From: JAJTFW01 sp903922455
GTDB taxonomy: Bacteria > Bacteroidota > Bacteroidia > AKYH767-A > OLB10
Reading direction: 5' to 3'
Assembly (NCBI GenBank): GCA_943329665.2
Contig: CALQEU020000002.1
Span: 186,001 to 250,000 of the forward strand
DNA length: 64,000 bases
Under the pieces are notes generated by a model. That model did not search any database, was not told the DNA's origin, and saw only the letters and a program-made list of their open reading frames with translations. Both the position numbers and the translations under genes were made by a program. Shown here one piece after another: positions 54,081-63,254 of the stretch (position 1 is its first letter; each line of letters opens with the position of its first letter).

Positions 54081-55149
54081 ATTTAGGATTTTTTTTAACT
54101 CTTATACTTTCTGTATAAATATCAATAAGTTCATCGATACAAGAATCAATATCATGATAAGTTTCCGCATATTTTCTACTAGCCTTTCCTGCTTCATGAC
54201 GCCACACCGAACTTTTAAGCAACTCCTCGATAACAGATTTTATAGTATCAGGATTAGCGTTAATTATTGGAGAAATTCCCGGAAAACAAGATAATACAGA
54301 AGGCTTCATATAGCAAACTACAGGCTTTGCAAATGCAAAAGCCTCCATTGAAGCCATTCCATAACTACCAAGAACAATTTGATCGATAAACACATCACAC
54401 TTTCCAATTAAATTTAAAACTTCTTGTCTGCTTAATTTAAAAGCACGTACATATTCGAAATCATATGTATGACTTAATTCTTCAAGCGCTGCTTCAATAT
54501 AATTGGTACCTTTTGCAATGGGTGCAGTAGGTGCATGAATTATTAATGGTTTACTTTTATTTAATTCTGGAGGATTAGGAACATAATTGTTCAAGTCAAT
54601 TCGTTGAATAAACTTATAATATGTAGGAAAAATATCAGCCAAAATATACTGTTCCATACCTGGAAACACCAAAGGCACAAAACCTGCACTCTTAAACATC
54701 TGTTGTATTTTCCTTGATTGAGTCACTGACTCATAAGGATATTCATAACCATTGTAAAACGCCTCCTTGTAATACCTATTCTCTAAAAATTCCACTTCAG
54801 GAATTCGAATATCACTACCCACCCATTCAACTAAAGCAGGCTTATTAAATAAACGTATAAATGGGAAAAGGAGATTATTCAGAGGCATACTAAAAGATCC
54901 ACAGTAATGAATTACATCTGCCCAAAATATTCCTCTAATAGCATGAAAATAAAATCTACTAAAATTAAAAACTTTATGCAAAAACCCAAAACGCAATCCT
55001 TTTAGTGGGAATCCTTTACCACCAAATTGCTGCTGGTTAGGATTAATATCGAGAAAGAGTGCTTTAACATCAATTCCCCTCCTATTTAACCTATCCGCAG
55101 TTATGGAAGGCATAGAAGCAATGTTATTTGGTAAAATTAATACTTTCAT
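54079..55149 (-). CDS. GT-B-fold glycosyltransferase
   Basis: A 356-residue protein beginning MKVLILPNNIASMPSITADR, typical of GT4/GT1-type enzymes with a Rossmann N-domain. The C-domain has GKCDVFIDQIVLGSYGMASMEAFAFAKPVVCY, which fits the donor-site Glu region. It overlaps the methyltransferase by 4 bp and is the last gene of the minus-strand glycan operon. Specificity is unknown. Confidence 0.82.
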   Translation of the reverse strand: MKVLILPNNIASMPSITADRLNRRGIDVKALFLDINPNQQQFGGKGFPLKGLRFGFLHKVFNFSRFYFHAIRGIFWADVIHYCGSFSMPLNNLLFPFIRLFNKPALVEWVGSDIRIPEVEFLENRYYKEAFYNGYEYPYESVTQSRKIQQMFKSAGFVPLVFPGMEQYILADIFPTYYKFIQRIDLNNYVPNPPELNKSKPLIIHAPTAPIAKGTNYIEAALEELSHTYDFEYVRAFKLSRQEVLNLIGKCDVFIDQIVLGSYGMASMEAFAFAKPVVCYMKPSVLSCFPGISPIINANPDTIKSVIEELLKSSVWRHEAGKASRKYAETYHDIDSCIDELIDIYTESIRVKKNPK

Positions 55150-56027
55150 TTTTGGACTTTCCTACCACGAATCGTTATGCCGTAAAAATCCTGAAATTGC
55201 CATTCAACCTTTAATCCTGCACTCTCAAACCATCCTAAAATTTCATCGATAGTGTGTCTGGAACAATTCTGAGGATGATACCAGTCATAATTAATTACTG
55301 AATTATCATGGAAAGAAAAGGCAGGATTCCAAAAACATTTAAAGAAAAAATGATAAATGAAACGCTGCAAATCATATTCGCCCGCTTCAATCTCCATGGC
55401 CTTTAATTCAGGAACAATAACTTTTTGACCACTTTCAGAAACAACTTTTGCAAACTGTGTAATTTCATCGCAAACAGCCATTGCTTTATCGTAATCAAAT
55501 CCTGCTATTTTATTTCTAATTAAATCATCGGAAAATTCTCTAAGTGGTGCTTTTTTACGATATACATAAATTGCAATTTCACCATTTTCCTCCAAAAGGT
55601 CAATTAAATTTTTAAACGCACCAAAAGGATCATCAGTATGATGAAGTACTTCTTGGCAATAAATAAAATCAAACTTCCCTAAATCAGTCAAATCACTCAA
55701 TAAATTTTTCGAAAAAAAATGGGTATTGGGAACATCTTTAAAATTGTCTCTTGCAATATCAGCAGCAACTAAATCAATACCTACAATTTCCGTATTGGCA
55801 GCTGACAAGGAACGCAACAAAGCGGTTACTCTTCCATTACCGCATCCACCATCGAGAATCCTTTTTTTGTGACTTAAATATGTTTCAAAATCTTGATCAG
55901 ATTTAAAACCATTTCGTTCTACAATCCATTTTCTTATCTCGGACCCCTCTTCCATGGTTTCCTTGAAGGCCAAATTGGGATTATTCTTCCACTTATCGTG
56001 AAAACTAACCGATGTATTATTCTTCAT
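55146..56027 (-). CDS. class I SAM-dependent methyltransferase
   Basis: A 293-residue enzyme. Motif I is RILDGGCGNGRVTALLRSL (about 52-70), with the acidic Asp of the next strand in VGIDLVAADIARDNF, and motif IV near FDFIYCQEVLHHTDDP. It probably methylates a sugar or lipid-linked glycan, judged only from its place between an epimerase and a glycosyltransferase. It overlaps both neighbours. Confidence 0.88.
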   Translation of the reverse strand: MKNNTSVSFHDKWKNNPNLAFKETMEEGSEIRKWIVERNGFKSDQDFETYLSHKKRILDGGCGNGRVTALLRSLSAANTEIVGIDLVAADIARDNFKDVPNTHFFSKNLLSDLTDLGKFDFIYCQEVLHHTDDPFGAFKNLIDLLEENGEIAIYVYRKKAPLREFSDDLIRNKIAGFDYDKAMAVCDEITQFAKVVSESGQKVIVPELKAMEIEAGEYDLQRFIYHFFFKCFWNPAFSFHDNSVINYDWYHPQNCSRHTIDEILGWFESAGLKVEWQFQDFYGITIRGRKVQK

Positions 56028-56898
56028 AACAACAATTTTTTATTCCATCTCTCCAGTTTACTACTGGAAAATAATTTACTTTTGAATATAATTTTTGAGA
56101 GTCTGCGACTAGCTTTACAACAGGTGCATCTATAACAACATTTTTTCTCAATTCTTTTCCAAGCAAGGTTGCAATTTCTTCAGAAATTTCACCAATATCT
56201 GTAATTTCCGATCCACCAAGGTTATAAATATTGTATTCTTTTTTTTTCTCGATTCCTAAAAACCTAATGATGAGTTCCACTAGATCTGAAATAAATATTG
56301 GTTTGAAAACCATTCCCTTTCCACTATTTAAATTAATTGCTTCCTCGTTTCTGATACGTTCAATTAAACCAGGCAATAACATGCCTTTTTGATTCGGTCC
56401 ATATGGATTAAAAATTCTAAGAATATCAACCGAAAAATAATTAGAATATGGAACTAACAAAGTTTCAGAAGCAATTTTTGTTGCAGCATAAAAACTAGAA
56501 GCATTAGTAGGGCTCGATTCATTTAAAATACCACCATTCATATCATATACACTTCCAGTAGATGCATAAAGAAATCCTTTAATACCTTTTGAAATTCCAA
56601 GATTAGCAAGTTCTACCACGGAACGAGTATTTACATTAAAAATATCGATTGCGTAATCTGGAAAATCACGAAAATGGGGAGATTGAGCTAAATGAATAAT
56701 ATAATCAAAGTTTTCATCTTTAAAATTAGAAATTATATCTTCATTTAAGTCCAATAATTTTACTGTCACTCTTTTATCTTTAAAAACAGGCAAATCTCTC
56801 TGAACTAAAAGCAATTCAAAATCATCATTTGTAGACAACAATTGCTTCACTAAATTCCGTCCAATAAAACCACTAGCACCTGTTATAAGATAACGCAT
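56017..56898 (-). CDS. NAD-dependent epimerase/dehydratase (extended SDR)
   Basis: A 293-residue extended SDR from ATG 56898 (MRYLITGASGFIGRNLV), one base after the asparagine-synthase-like stop; a start 7 codons upstream would overlap that gene. NAD binding GASGFIG is intact. The Ser-Tyr-Lys site is replaced or weakly read as SFYAATK (Tyr and Lys present). It should act on a nucleotide sugar; the product is unknown. It overlaps the methyltransferase by 11 bp. Confidence 0.88.
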   Translation of the reverse strand: MRYLITGASGFIGRNLVKQLLSTNDDFELLLVQRDLPVFKDKRVTVKLLDLNEDIISNFKDENFDYIIHLAQSPHFRDFPDYAIDIFNVNTRSVVELANLGISKGIKGFLYASTGSVYDMNGGILNESSPTNASSFYAATKIASETLLVPYSNYFSVDILRIFNPYGPNQKGMLLPGLIERIRNEEAINLNSGKGMVFKPIFISDLVELIIRFLGIEKKKEYNIYNLGGSEITDIGEISEEIATLLGKELRKNVVIDAPVVKLVADSQKLYSKVNYFPVVNWRDGIKNCCYEE

Positions 56899-56899
56899 A

Positions 56900-58792
56900 T
56901 TATTCAATTTTTTCACCATCTACAAAAAGTCGAAGCCACCATTCAAAACAAATAAAAGACCAAATCAACAACCGATGGTTTACCTTATGTTGTTGATGAT
57001 CCTCAAGCACTTTTCGAATAAATTTCGGATTAATAATTTCATTAATTCTCGATTTTTTTCCTCCAACTAACTCAGAAACATATTTAAAATTCTCTCCTCT
57101 ATACCAAGATTCATCAGGTGCAGAGAATCCTTGCTTCTTTCTATTAATTATTTTCTCTGGAATCAACTCCGACATTGCCTTTCTTAAAACATTTTTTCCA
57201 TCATTAAATTCCATTTCGAACTTTCTGAGTTTACCAATTTCATTCTCATCCATCCTAATCATCTCATCAAGTCTCCCTAACTTATATTTGACTGGAATCT
57301 TCTGAGCGAAATCTACAAGATCATTATCCATAAAAGGAAATCTTTCCTCTAATGAATGTGCCATTGAAAGCTTGTCGCCAACTAGAAACAATGCAGGTAA
57401 AAATGTTTTTGCTTCGAAATACAAAGAGTTTTTAATATGATCTTCTGGAGTATCATATCGCAAAGATTTATTATAAAGAAAGACATTCTTAAACAAGTCA
57501 AATGAATTTTTTCCTGCACTCGTTTTTTTATAAACCTCTTCATTGAAAAAAGATTTCTTATCCTCATCCTTTACTAACCTTTGCCAAAAACTATAATATT
57601 CAGAAAAATATTGTTCTTGATTTATGGAATTTCCTACCCTATAATATCTCCAAGGATAGCCACCGTATAACTCATCTCCTCCAGCGCCACTTAAACAAAC
57701 TTTTACAAATTTGGAAGCCAATCCTGCAATATAAAAATTGGGATAAGACATGCCAACTCTCAGATCTTCCAAGTGCCAAACTAACTTCGGTACCGCCCAT
57801 GATAAATCGGAACTATTTAATACTTGTTCGTAATGCTCTGTTTTAAACAAACTCGCCATTAACTCAGCATCTCTTCTCTCATCGAAATTTGCCTCTCTTC
57901 CTGTGGTTGAAGACATATCGAAGCCACAAGTAAATGTCCTTAACCGTTTCACTTTGGAGCTTGCAATTGCTGTTATAGAGCCTGAATCTATTCCACCACT
58001 TAAATAACTTCCAACATCCACATCTGCTACCATTTGTTTAGACACTGCACTTTTAAAAAGTCTCAATGTTTCCTCAACAGCAGTTTGTTCATCAATTGAA
58101 TCATCGGTATCAGAAAAATTATAATCCCAATAAGACCATTCCTTTTTATTTAATTTTAAATCAAATTCAATAATTCTAGCTGGGGCTAACAACTGTATGC
58201 CTTTAAACAAAGTACCAAACCTAAATATATTTTGAAAAGTAAAATATTCATTCAAAGAATCATAATTAATATCAAAGTGATAATCTGGATGTTTCAATAT
58301 CCCTTTTATCTCAGAAGAGAAAATTAACTTTCCACCTTCATGGTAAACATAGAGGGGTTTAATTCCATAACGATCTCGTGCAAGTAAAAGTCGACCACTA
58401 CTTTTATCAAAAAGAGCAATGGCGAACATTCCATTTAACTTTTTAAAAACGTTGTCGGACCATGCTTTATATCCGTTCAAAATCACTTCAGTATCGGAAT
58501 TTGTTCTGAATACAAATCCAGCATGTTGAAGTTCCTTTCTTAACTCTTTGAAATTATAAATTTCACCATTAAATATTAATATCACATTTCCTTCTTCATC
58601 CAACATCGGTTGATTTGCCGCTTCCGACAAATCAAGGATAGACAAACGAACATGAGCTAAGCCAATATTTTGAAAAGAATAAACACCATCAGCATCAGGT
58701 CCACGATGGCCTATTGCCCCCATCATGCGATGCAGAATCGAATCATCTACATGCTGACCATTACTATAGGCAAAGCCACAAATTCCACACAT
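56900..58792 (-). CDS. asparagine synthase-like glutamine amidotransferase (first of two)
   Basis: A 630-residue enzyme of the AsnB family. After Met the nucleophile Cys2 (MCGICGF) begins the class II glutaminase domain (about 2-200), followed by the ATP-pyrophosphatase domain with SYLSGGIDSGS near residue 262. True AsnB makes asparagine, but such genes within glycan clusters are often thought to amidate a sugar acid or glycan. Its place between two SDR genes supports that reading; it is an inference. Confidence 0.9.
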   Translation of the reverse strand: MCGICGFAYSNGQHVDDSILHRMMGAIGHRGPDADGVYSFQNIGLAHVRLSILDLSEAANQPMLDEEGNVILIFNGEIYNFKELRKELQHAGFVFRTNSDTEVILNGYKAWSDNVFKKLNGMFAIALFDKSSGRLLLARDRYGIKPLYVYHEGGKLIFSSEIKGILKHPDYHFDINYDSLNEYFTFQNIFRFGTLFKGIQLLAPARIIEFDLKLNKKEWSYWDYNFSDTDDSIDEQTAVEETLRLFKSAVSKQMVADVDVGSYLSGGIDSGSITAIASSKVKRLRTFTCGFDMSSTTGREANFDERRDAELMASLFKTEHYEQVLNSSDLSWAVPKLVWHLEDLRVGMSYPNFYIAGLASKFVKVCLSGAGGDELYGGYPWRYYRVGNSINQEQYFSEYYSFWQRLVKDEDKKSFFNEEVYKKTSAGKNSFDLFKNVFLYNKSLRYDTPEDHIKNSLYFEAKTFLPALFLVGDKLSMAHSLEERFPFMDNDLVDFAQKIPVKYKLGRLDEMIRMDENEIGKLRKFEMEFNDGKNVLRKAMSELIPEKIINRKKQGFSAPDESWYRGENFKYVSELVGGKKSRINEIINPKFIRKVLEDHQQHKVNHRLLIWSFICFEWWLRLFVDGEKIE

Positions 58793-58793
58793 G

Positions 58794-59786
58794 TTATGAC
58801 AGCGAACTTTTACTTTGGGATTGATTCCTCCAATCCATTAACTTAAGCAATCCCTTTTCCAAAGAGTATTCGTATTTAAAATTTAATTCAGCTTCTGCCC
58901 TATCGATTGAAGCAATTCTATTCTTAACAAACTGGCGAGCATCATCTTCAGAGTATGGTTTAAACTGCACTTTTAAATCAGAATATGTTAATGACAAAAT
59001 TAAATCACATAATTCACGAATAGATGTTTGAATCCCCGTACCAACATTATAGAAACCAAGATTCACATCCGATAATAGCGCTGCAACATTACACTCGGCA
59101 ACATCATCAACATATATAAAATCATAAGCCTGTGATCCATCACCATTTATTACTGGGGCTTCATTCAATTCAATTTTATTAAGCATGATTGGAATTACTC
59201 CTGTATATGCTGCGTGTTGATCTTGACCTGGACCATAAACATTCATATACCTAAGTCCAACAACAGAAAGTCCATAACGATCATGATATGCCGTACACAT
59301 AGCTTCACCTGCAATTTTAGTTGCCCCATAAAAATTCCTATTATTAAAAGGATGATCTTCCTTCATTGGAATGGAAATAGCATCGCCATAAACTGAAGCA
59401 GATGATGAATAAATTAATTTCTTCACATTATTCTTAACGCATGCTTCTAAAACATTAAAAGTGCCTGCAATATTTACTTCAAAAGCTGTACGCGGATAAT
59501 CCTTACAATGCAAAAGCCACATAGCAGCTAGATGAAAAACATAATCAATGCCAATCATTGCATCATTCAAAATATCAATGTCTCTGATGTCACCGCCAAC
59601 CTCAAAAATTCTAACTCGAGGATCTTTAATGATATCATGAATATTTTCCAACTTACCACGAACAAAATTGTCATAGATAATAATCTCGCTTACGTCTTCC
59701 TTAAGCAGTCTTTTGACGAGAGCGGAGCCAATAAACCCGGAACCACCTATTACCAAGACTCTGCTGTTTTTCAATGCTATACCCAT
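58794..59786 (-). CDS. NAD-dependent nucleotide-sugar epimerase/dehydratase
   Basis: A 330-residue extended SDR. NAD-binding GGSGFIGSALVKRLL (about 14-28), the Ser of SSSASVYG and the YGATK catalytic pair (Tyr and Lys) are intact; the sequence resembles UDP-glucose 4-epimerase-like and UDP-GlcA/GlcNAc-type enzymes. It starts 1 nt from the asparagine-synthase-like gene. A -7-like TAATTTCG lies 19 nt before it (59806-59813), so it probably leads the 59.8-54.1 kb transcript. Confidence 0.9.
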   Translation of the reverse strand: MGIALKNSRVLVIGGSGFIGSALVKRLLKEDVSEIIIYDNFVRGKLENIHDIIKDPRVRIFEVGGDIRDIDILNDAMIGIDYVFHLAAMWLLHCKDYPRTAFEVNIAGTFNVLEACVKNNVKKLIYSSSASVYGDAISIPMKEDHPFNNRNFYGATKIAGEAMCTAYHDRYGLSVVGLRYMNVYGPGQDQHAAYTGVIPIMLNKIELNEAPVINGDGSQAYDFIYVDDVAECNVAALLSDVNLGFYNVGTGIQTSIRELCDLILSLTYSDLKVQFKPYSEDDARQFVKNRIASIDRAEAELNFKYEYSLEKGLLKLMDWRNQSQSKSSLS

Positions 59787-60098
59787 TATAAGAAATATTT
59801 TGGTTCGAAATTACTAATATTTGAGCAAAATACCTACTTGCTCAAATACAAAAAAACTAAAAGGTATAGACTGTAATACGTTTCAAAAGAAGAAAAAAAT
59901 ATAATCAGAAAATAGTATTCCAACCATTTTAAAAAAACTCAAATTCAACTCTTTATAAAACTGGATATAAAAGAATTTTGACGAACCCTTTAACATCTGA
60001 AATAAGGCTAAATAGAATATCATTAACAAAAAAATTATCTATTATACCCATTATAAAAAACTAAAAATTATTTATTAGTTCTTTCTATTGCAATTAAA
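59787..60098. other. 312-bp gene-free stretch between the two glycan operons
   Basis: Very AT-rich. Beyond the 11-bp inverted repeat and -7-like element, the 14-base string TATACCCATTATAA occurs at the epimerase start (59779-59792) and again near 60045. No gene or RNA is seen. Confidence 0.5.
59818..59848. promoter_or_regulatory. perfect 11-bp inverted repeat upstream of the epimerase operon
   Basis: TATTTGAGCAA (59818-59828) and TTGCTCAAATA (59838-59848) pair exactly around a 9-nt loop. It lies 32 bp before the epimerase start and about 5 bp upstream of a -7-like element, a position suited to an operator. No T-run follows, so a terminator is unlikely. Confidence 0.55.
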
Positions 60099-61928
60099 TC
60101 AATTTCTAATCATCCACCACCTCAAAACCAATAATCGCCAAACTAAGTTCGCGTTTTTGTTATCCCCGCGCTTAAAATCGTCGATAAGCAACTTTACTTT
60201 ATCATTTTGCAAGAAGTCGATGTCTTTGAAATTTTGATCGAGTAAAAATGACAATGGACCACGTAACCACTTTACTTCGCCCGGTGTAACGAATCCCTTT
60301 TTGTCTTTACGGTCGGTGATAGCAGGCGGCATGAGGTCGCGCATGGATTCCCGCAAAATTCGCTTGGTAACGCCGTTATGAATCTTTGCTTCGTCAGGTA
60401 AACTAAATGCCAATTCTACCAAACGATGATCTAAGAATGGAACCCTCGACTCGATTGAAAACGCCATGGAGTTGCGATCTTCAAACTGCAAAAGTGTTGG
60501 TAGACTACTAGCGAATGTGAGTTGATATAAAAACTGATTTAAACGGGACCCTTTATTTTCTTTTAGATGAAATGGAATTTCATTACTCTTTGAGATAAAT
60601 GGATAGTATCTTTTGTACTCTAATTCATACAGAGCTTGCTCAGGTTGAAATCCTGCCAATACACTTTTCAAGAATAAATTTGATTTCTTCCCGAGTGAAA
60701 AATCTTGCATAGCAGCATGTGTATTCAATTGCTGCAATGCTGATCCGATTCTTCCCTTCCCTAATTCTCCTCCAATGAGTCGGAAAAGGGAATGCATGTA
60801 ACCACCTAACATTTCATCCGACCCTTGTCCATCTAATAATACCTTTATTCCTTTCGATGCGGCTAATTGCATGACGAAGTATTGAGAGATGGGCGAAGAT
60901 CCTGCCAATGGCACATCCGCATGCCAGATGGCTCTTTCGAAGGAATTTCGAATGTCGTCATCGCTAGGTGTAAAATAGTAAGGATCCAATTGCGGATACT
61001 TTTTTAGAACTTCTGTAACCCAAGGACGTTCGTCCACTTCATTCGCCCCCTCGTAATACACTGTAAAAGTTTTAAACTTTGAATTGGGAAACTCTTTTCC
61101 AATAACGGAAGCAATGGCTGAACTATCCAATCCACCACTTAAACAACCTCCTACTTCCACATCACTGCGCATGTGCAGATTCACACTGTCTAAAAACAAA
61201 TCTCTAAACTTTTCCTTAGATTCCTCCCAACTCAACTTACTTTGCTTTTGGGTATCGATATCCCAATAGCGAACGACCTCTAATTCTTTATCTGCTTTGT
61301 AAATCAAATTACAACCTGCAGGCAAAGCATGAATGGAATTATAATAAGTTTCATCCTTCCAAGTATTCCATCCTAACTGCAAGCCACGAGCAACCTGACG
61401 TTCGTTAATTTCTGAAGTAAAAAGTGAAGAAGGAAATAACGCTTTATACTCTGATCCAAAATAAAATCGATCGCCCTGATTTAAATAGAAGAAGGGTTTG
61501 ATCCCAAAGCGATCTCTCGAACAAAACAACAATTGCTTATCTGCATCCCAAATAGCGAACGACCACATCCCCACAAAATGTTGAACGCAATCGAAACCAT
61601 ATTTTTCATACGCTGCTAAAATAACTTCCGTATCCGAATTGGTTTTGAATGCAACTCCAGTAGCTTCTAGTGTTTTTCGAATTTCCTTATAGTTATAAAC
61701 TTCGCCATTGTAAACAATAGAATTTCGCCCTCTGAACATGGGTTGATTGCCATCCACACTCAAATCGATAATGGATAAACGATTATGTCCTAACCCTACA
61801 GCACCATCAAAATATTTCCCGCGAGCATCGGGTCCTCGATGTGCAATAGACTGCAGCATTTTTTCCAAAAGCGGATCCTGATCTGACTTTGGTAATCTAC
61901 TATCAATAAAACCTGCAATACCGCACAT
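60099..61928 (-). CDS. asparagine synthase-like glutamine amidotransferase (second of two)
   Basis: A 609-residue AsnB-family enzyme with Cys2 (MCGIAGF), the glutaminase domain and the synthetase P-loop GCLSGGLDSSAIAS near 262-275. It is clearly distinct from the other copy in this cluster (57-59 kb). It lies 9 nt after a glycosyltransferase gene. As for the other copy, asparagine synthesis and glycan amidation are both possible. Confidence 0.9.
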   Translation of the reverse strand: MCGIAGFIDSRLPKSDQDPLLEKMLQSIAHRGPDARGKYFDGAVGLGHNRLSIIDLSVDGNQPMFRGRNSIVYNGEVYNYKEIRKTLEATGVAFKTNSDTEVILAAYEKYGFDCVQHFVGMWSFAIWDADKQLLFCSRDRFGIKPFFYLNQGDRFYFGSEYKALFPSSLFTSEINERQVARGLQLGWNTWKDETYYNSIHALPAGCNLIYKADKELEVVRYWDIDTQKQSKLSWEESKEKFRDLFLDSVNLHMRSDVEVGGCLSGGLDSSAIASVIGKEFPNSKFKTFTVYYEGANEVDERPWVTEVLKKYPQLDPYYFTPSDDDIRNSFERAIWHADVPLAGSSPISQYFVMQLAASKGIKVLLDGQGSDEMLGGYMHSLFRLIGGELGKGRIGSALQQLNTHAAMQDFSLGKKSNLFLKSVLAGFQPEQALYELEYKRYYPFISKSNEIPFHLKENKGSRLNQFLYQLTFASSLPTLLQFEDRNSMAFSIESRVPFLDHRLVELAFSLPDEAKIHNGVTKRILRESMRDLMPPAITDRKDKKGFVTPGEVKWLRGPLSFLLDQNFKDIDFLQNDKVKLLIDDFKRGDNKNANLVWRLLVLRWWMIRN

Positions 61929-61937
61929 ATAAATTTT

Positions 61938-63248
61938 TTATTTTGAATCGGCTAATATTATTGCTAATCGTTTAGTCAGTGTCTCTCTTGTATAATTTTT
62001 GATGGAATCATTCGCAAAAGCATATTCTTTTCCACTCTTCCATAATTCCAATTTCTCCATCATCCATGAATACATCTCCTTCTCTTCATTTCGTTCAAAC
62101 ATTTCACCAGCATTGCATTCGTGTATGATGGATGCAGCATCACCATGCTTGGGTCCAATACCAATGATAAATCGTTTCGAACCTAAATATTCAAATAATT
62201 TTCCTGTTAAAATACCTTTGGCACCTGCAGTATCTGGAATAATTAAGAGCAATGCATTCGCCTTTTGCATTTCGAATACGGCTTCATCGTGAATGATATG
62301 TCCACCCCATTTACAATACGATTCGAGACCTAATCCGTCCACCATTTTCTTTAGCGTCCAAGGTGCGTCTCCAATAAACTTAAAACGAATTTTTAGATCT
62401 GAATATTTGCTCACTAATTTTTTGAATACATTAAAAAATATTTCAGGATGGTATGAATCCGCCATCGTACCTACATAGGTAATGGTAAATTCTTCGTCAG
62501 ATGTCGCAACTCCTGATTTAAAGTCGTTTTCATCATACCCATTGGGTAACACTTGAATTTTATCGGGAATAATCAAGATCGATTTCTTTAAAAATGAATA
62601 CTTGATGGGCTCACTGACTACGATAATAGCATCTGCTTCCTCCAGCACTTGCTTCTCAAATTGCGCATCCTTTTTCTTGGCACGCTCACCATGCAATAAA
62701 TCTTTATAGTAATAAATATCGGTCCATGGATCACGCAAATCTGCCACCCAACGCAGTGCAGGAAATTCCTTTTTCAATTTCAATCCTATCAATTGCGAAG
62801 AATGCGGCGGACTCGAAATATAAACACAATCTATTTTTTCATCTCTAATAATCCTTCTTGCCTCTTCAACAGCATACTTTGTCCAACCAACACGTGCATC
62901 TGGAATAAAAAAATTACCTCGAATCCATCTCAACAACTTTTGCTTTTTCGATTCTTTATTTGCATTGGCGAATCCACCATAAGGCACATTCTTCTTTCCG
63001 ATCAGAGAAGATAAAATATTAAGTGGCTCGAATGAATTTGTTCTAACTACTTTAACATGGTCCGGAACTTCCATCAATAAAGAAGGATCATTCAATGGAT
63101 AACTTGCTTTGGTTTCATCCACCGTTAACACGACAGGAGAAAATCCCATTTGCGAAAGATACTTGACAAACTTAAGTGAACGTTGCACCCCTGCTCCACC
63201 ACTTGGTGGCCAGTAGTAGGTGATGACGAGCACTTTTTTCAAATTCAT
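61938..63248 (-). CDS. GT4-type glycosyltransferase (WbuB-like)
   Basis: A 436-residue GT-B enzyme opening KKVLVITYYWPPSGGAGVQRSLKF, a pattern typical of O-antigen/exopolysaccharide GT4 enzymes. The C-domain includes TYVGTMADSYHPEIFFNV and the donor-binding region near GILTGKLFEYLGSKRFIIGIG. It is 6 nt from the YfhO-like gene and 9 nt from the AsnB-like gene. Specificity is unknown. Confidence 0.88.
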   Translation of the reverse strand: MNLKKVLVITYYWPPSGGAGVQRSLKFVKYLSQMGFSPVVLTVDETKASYPLNDPSLLMEVPDHVKVVRTNSFEPLNILSSLIGKKNVPYGGFANANKESKKQKLLRWIRGNFFIPDARVGWTKYAVEEARRIIRDEKIDCVYISSPPHSSQLIGLKLKKEFPALRWVADLRDPWTDIYYYKDLLHGERAKKKDAQFEKQVLEEADAIIVVSEPIKYSFLKKSILIIPDKIQVLPNGYDENDFKSGVATSDEEFTITYVGTMADSYHPEIFFNVFKKLVSKYSDLKIRFKFIGDAPWTLKKMVDGLGLESYCKWGGHIIHDEAVFEMQKANALLLIIPDTAGAKGILTGKLFEYLGSKRFIIGIGPKHGDAASIIHECNAGEMFERNEEKEMYSWMMEKLELWKSGKEYAFANDSIKNYTRETLTKRLAIILADSK

Positions 63249-63254
63249 TGGGGT

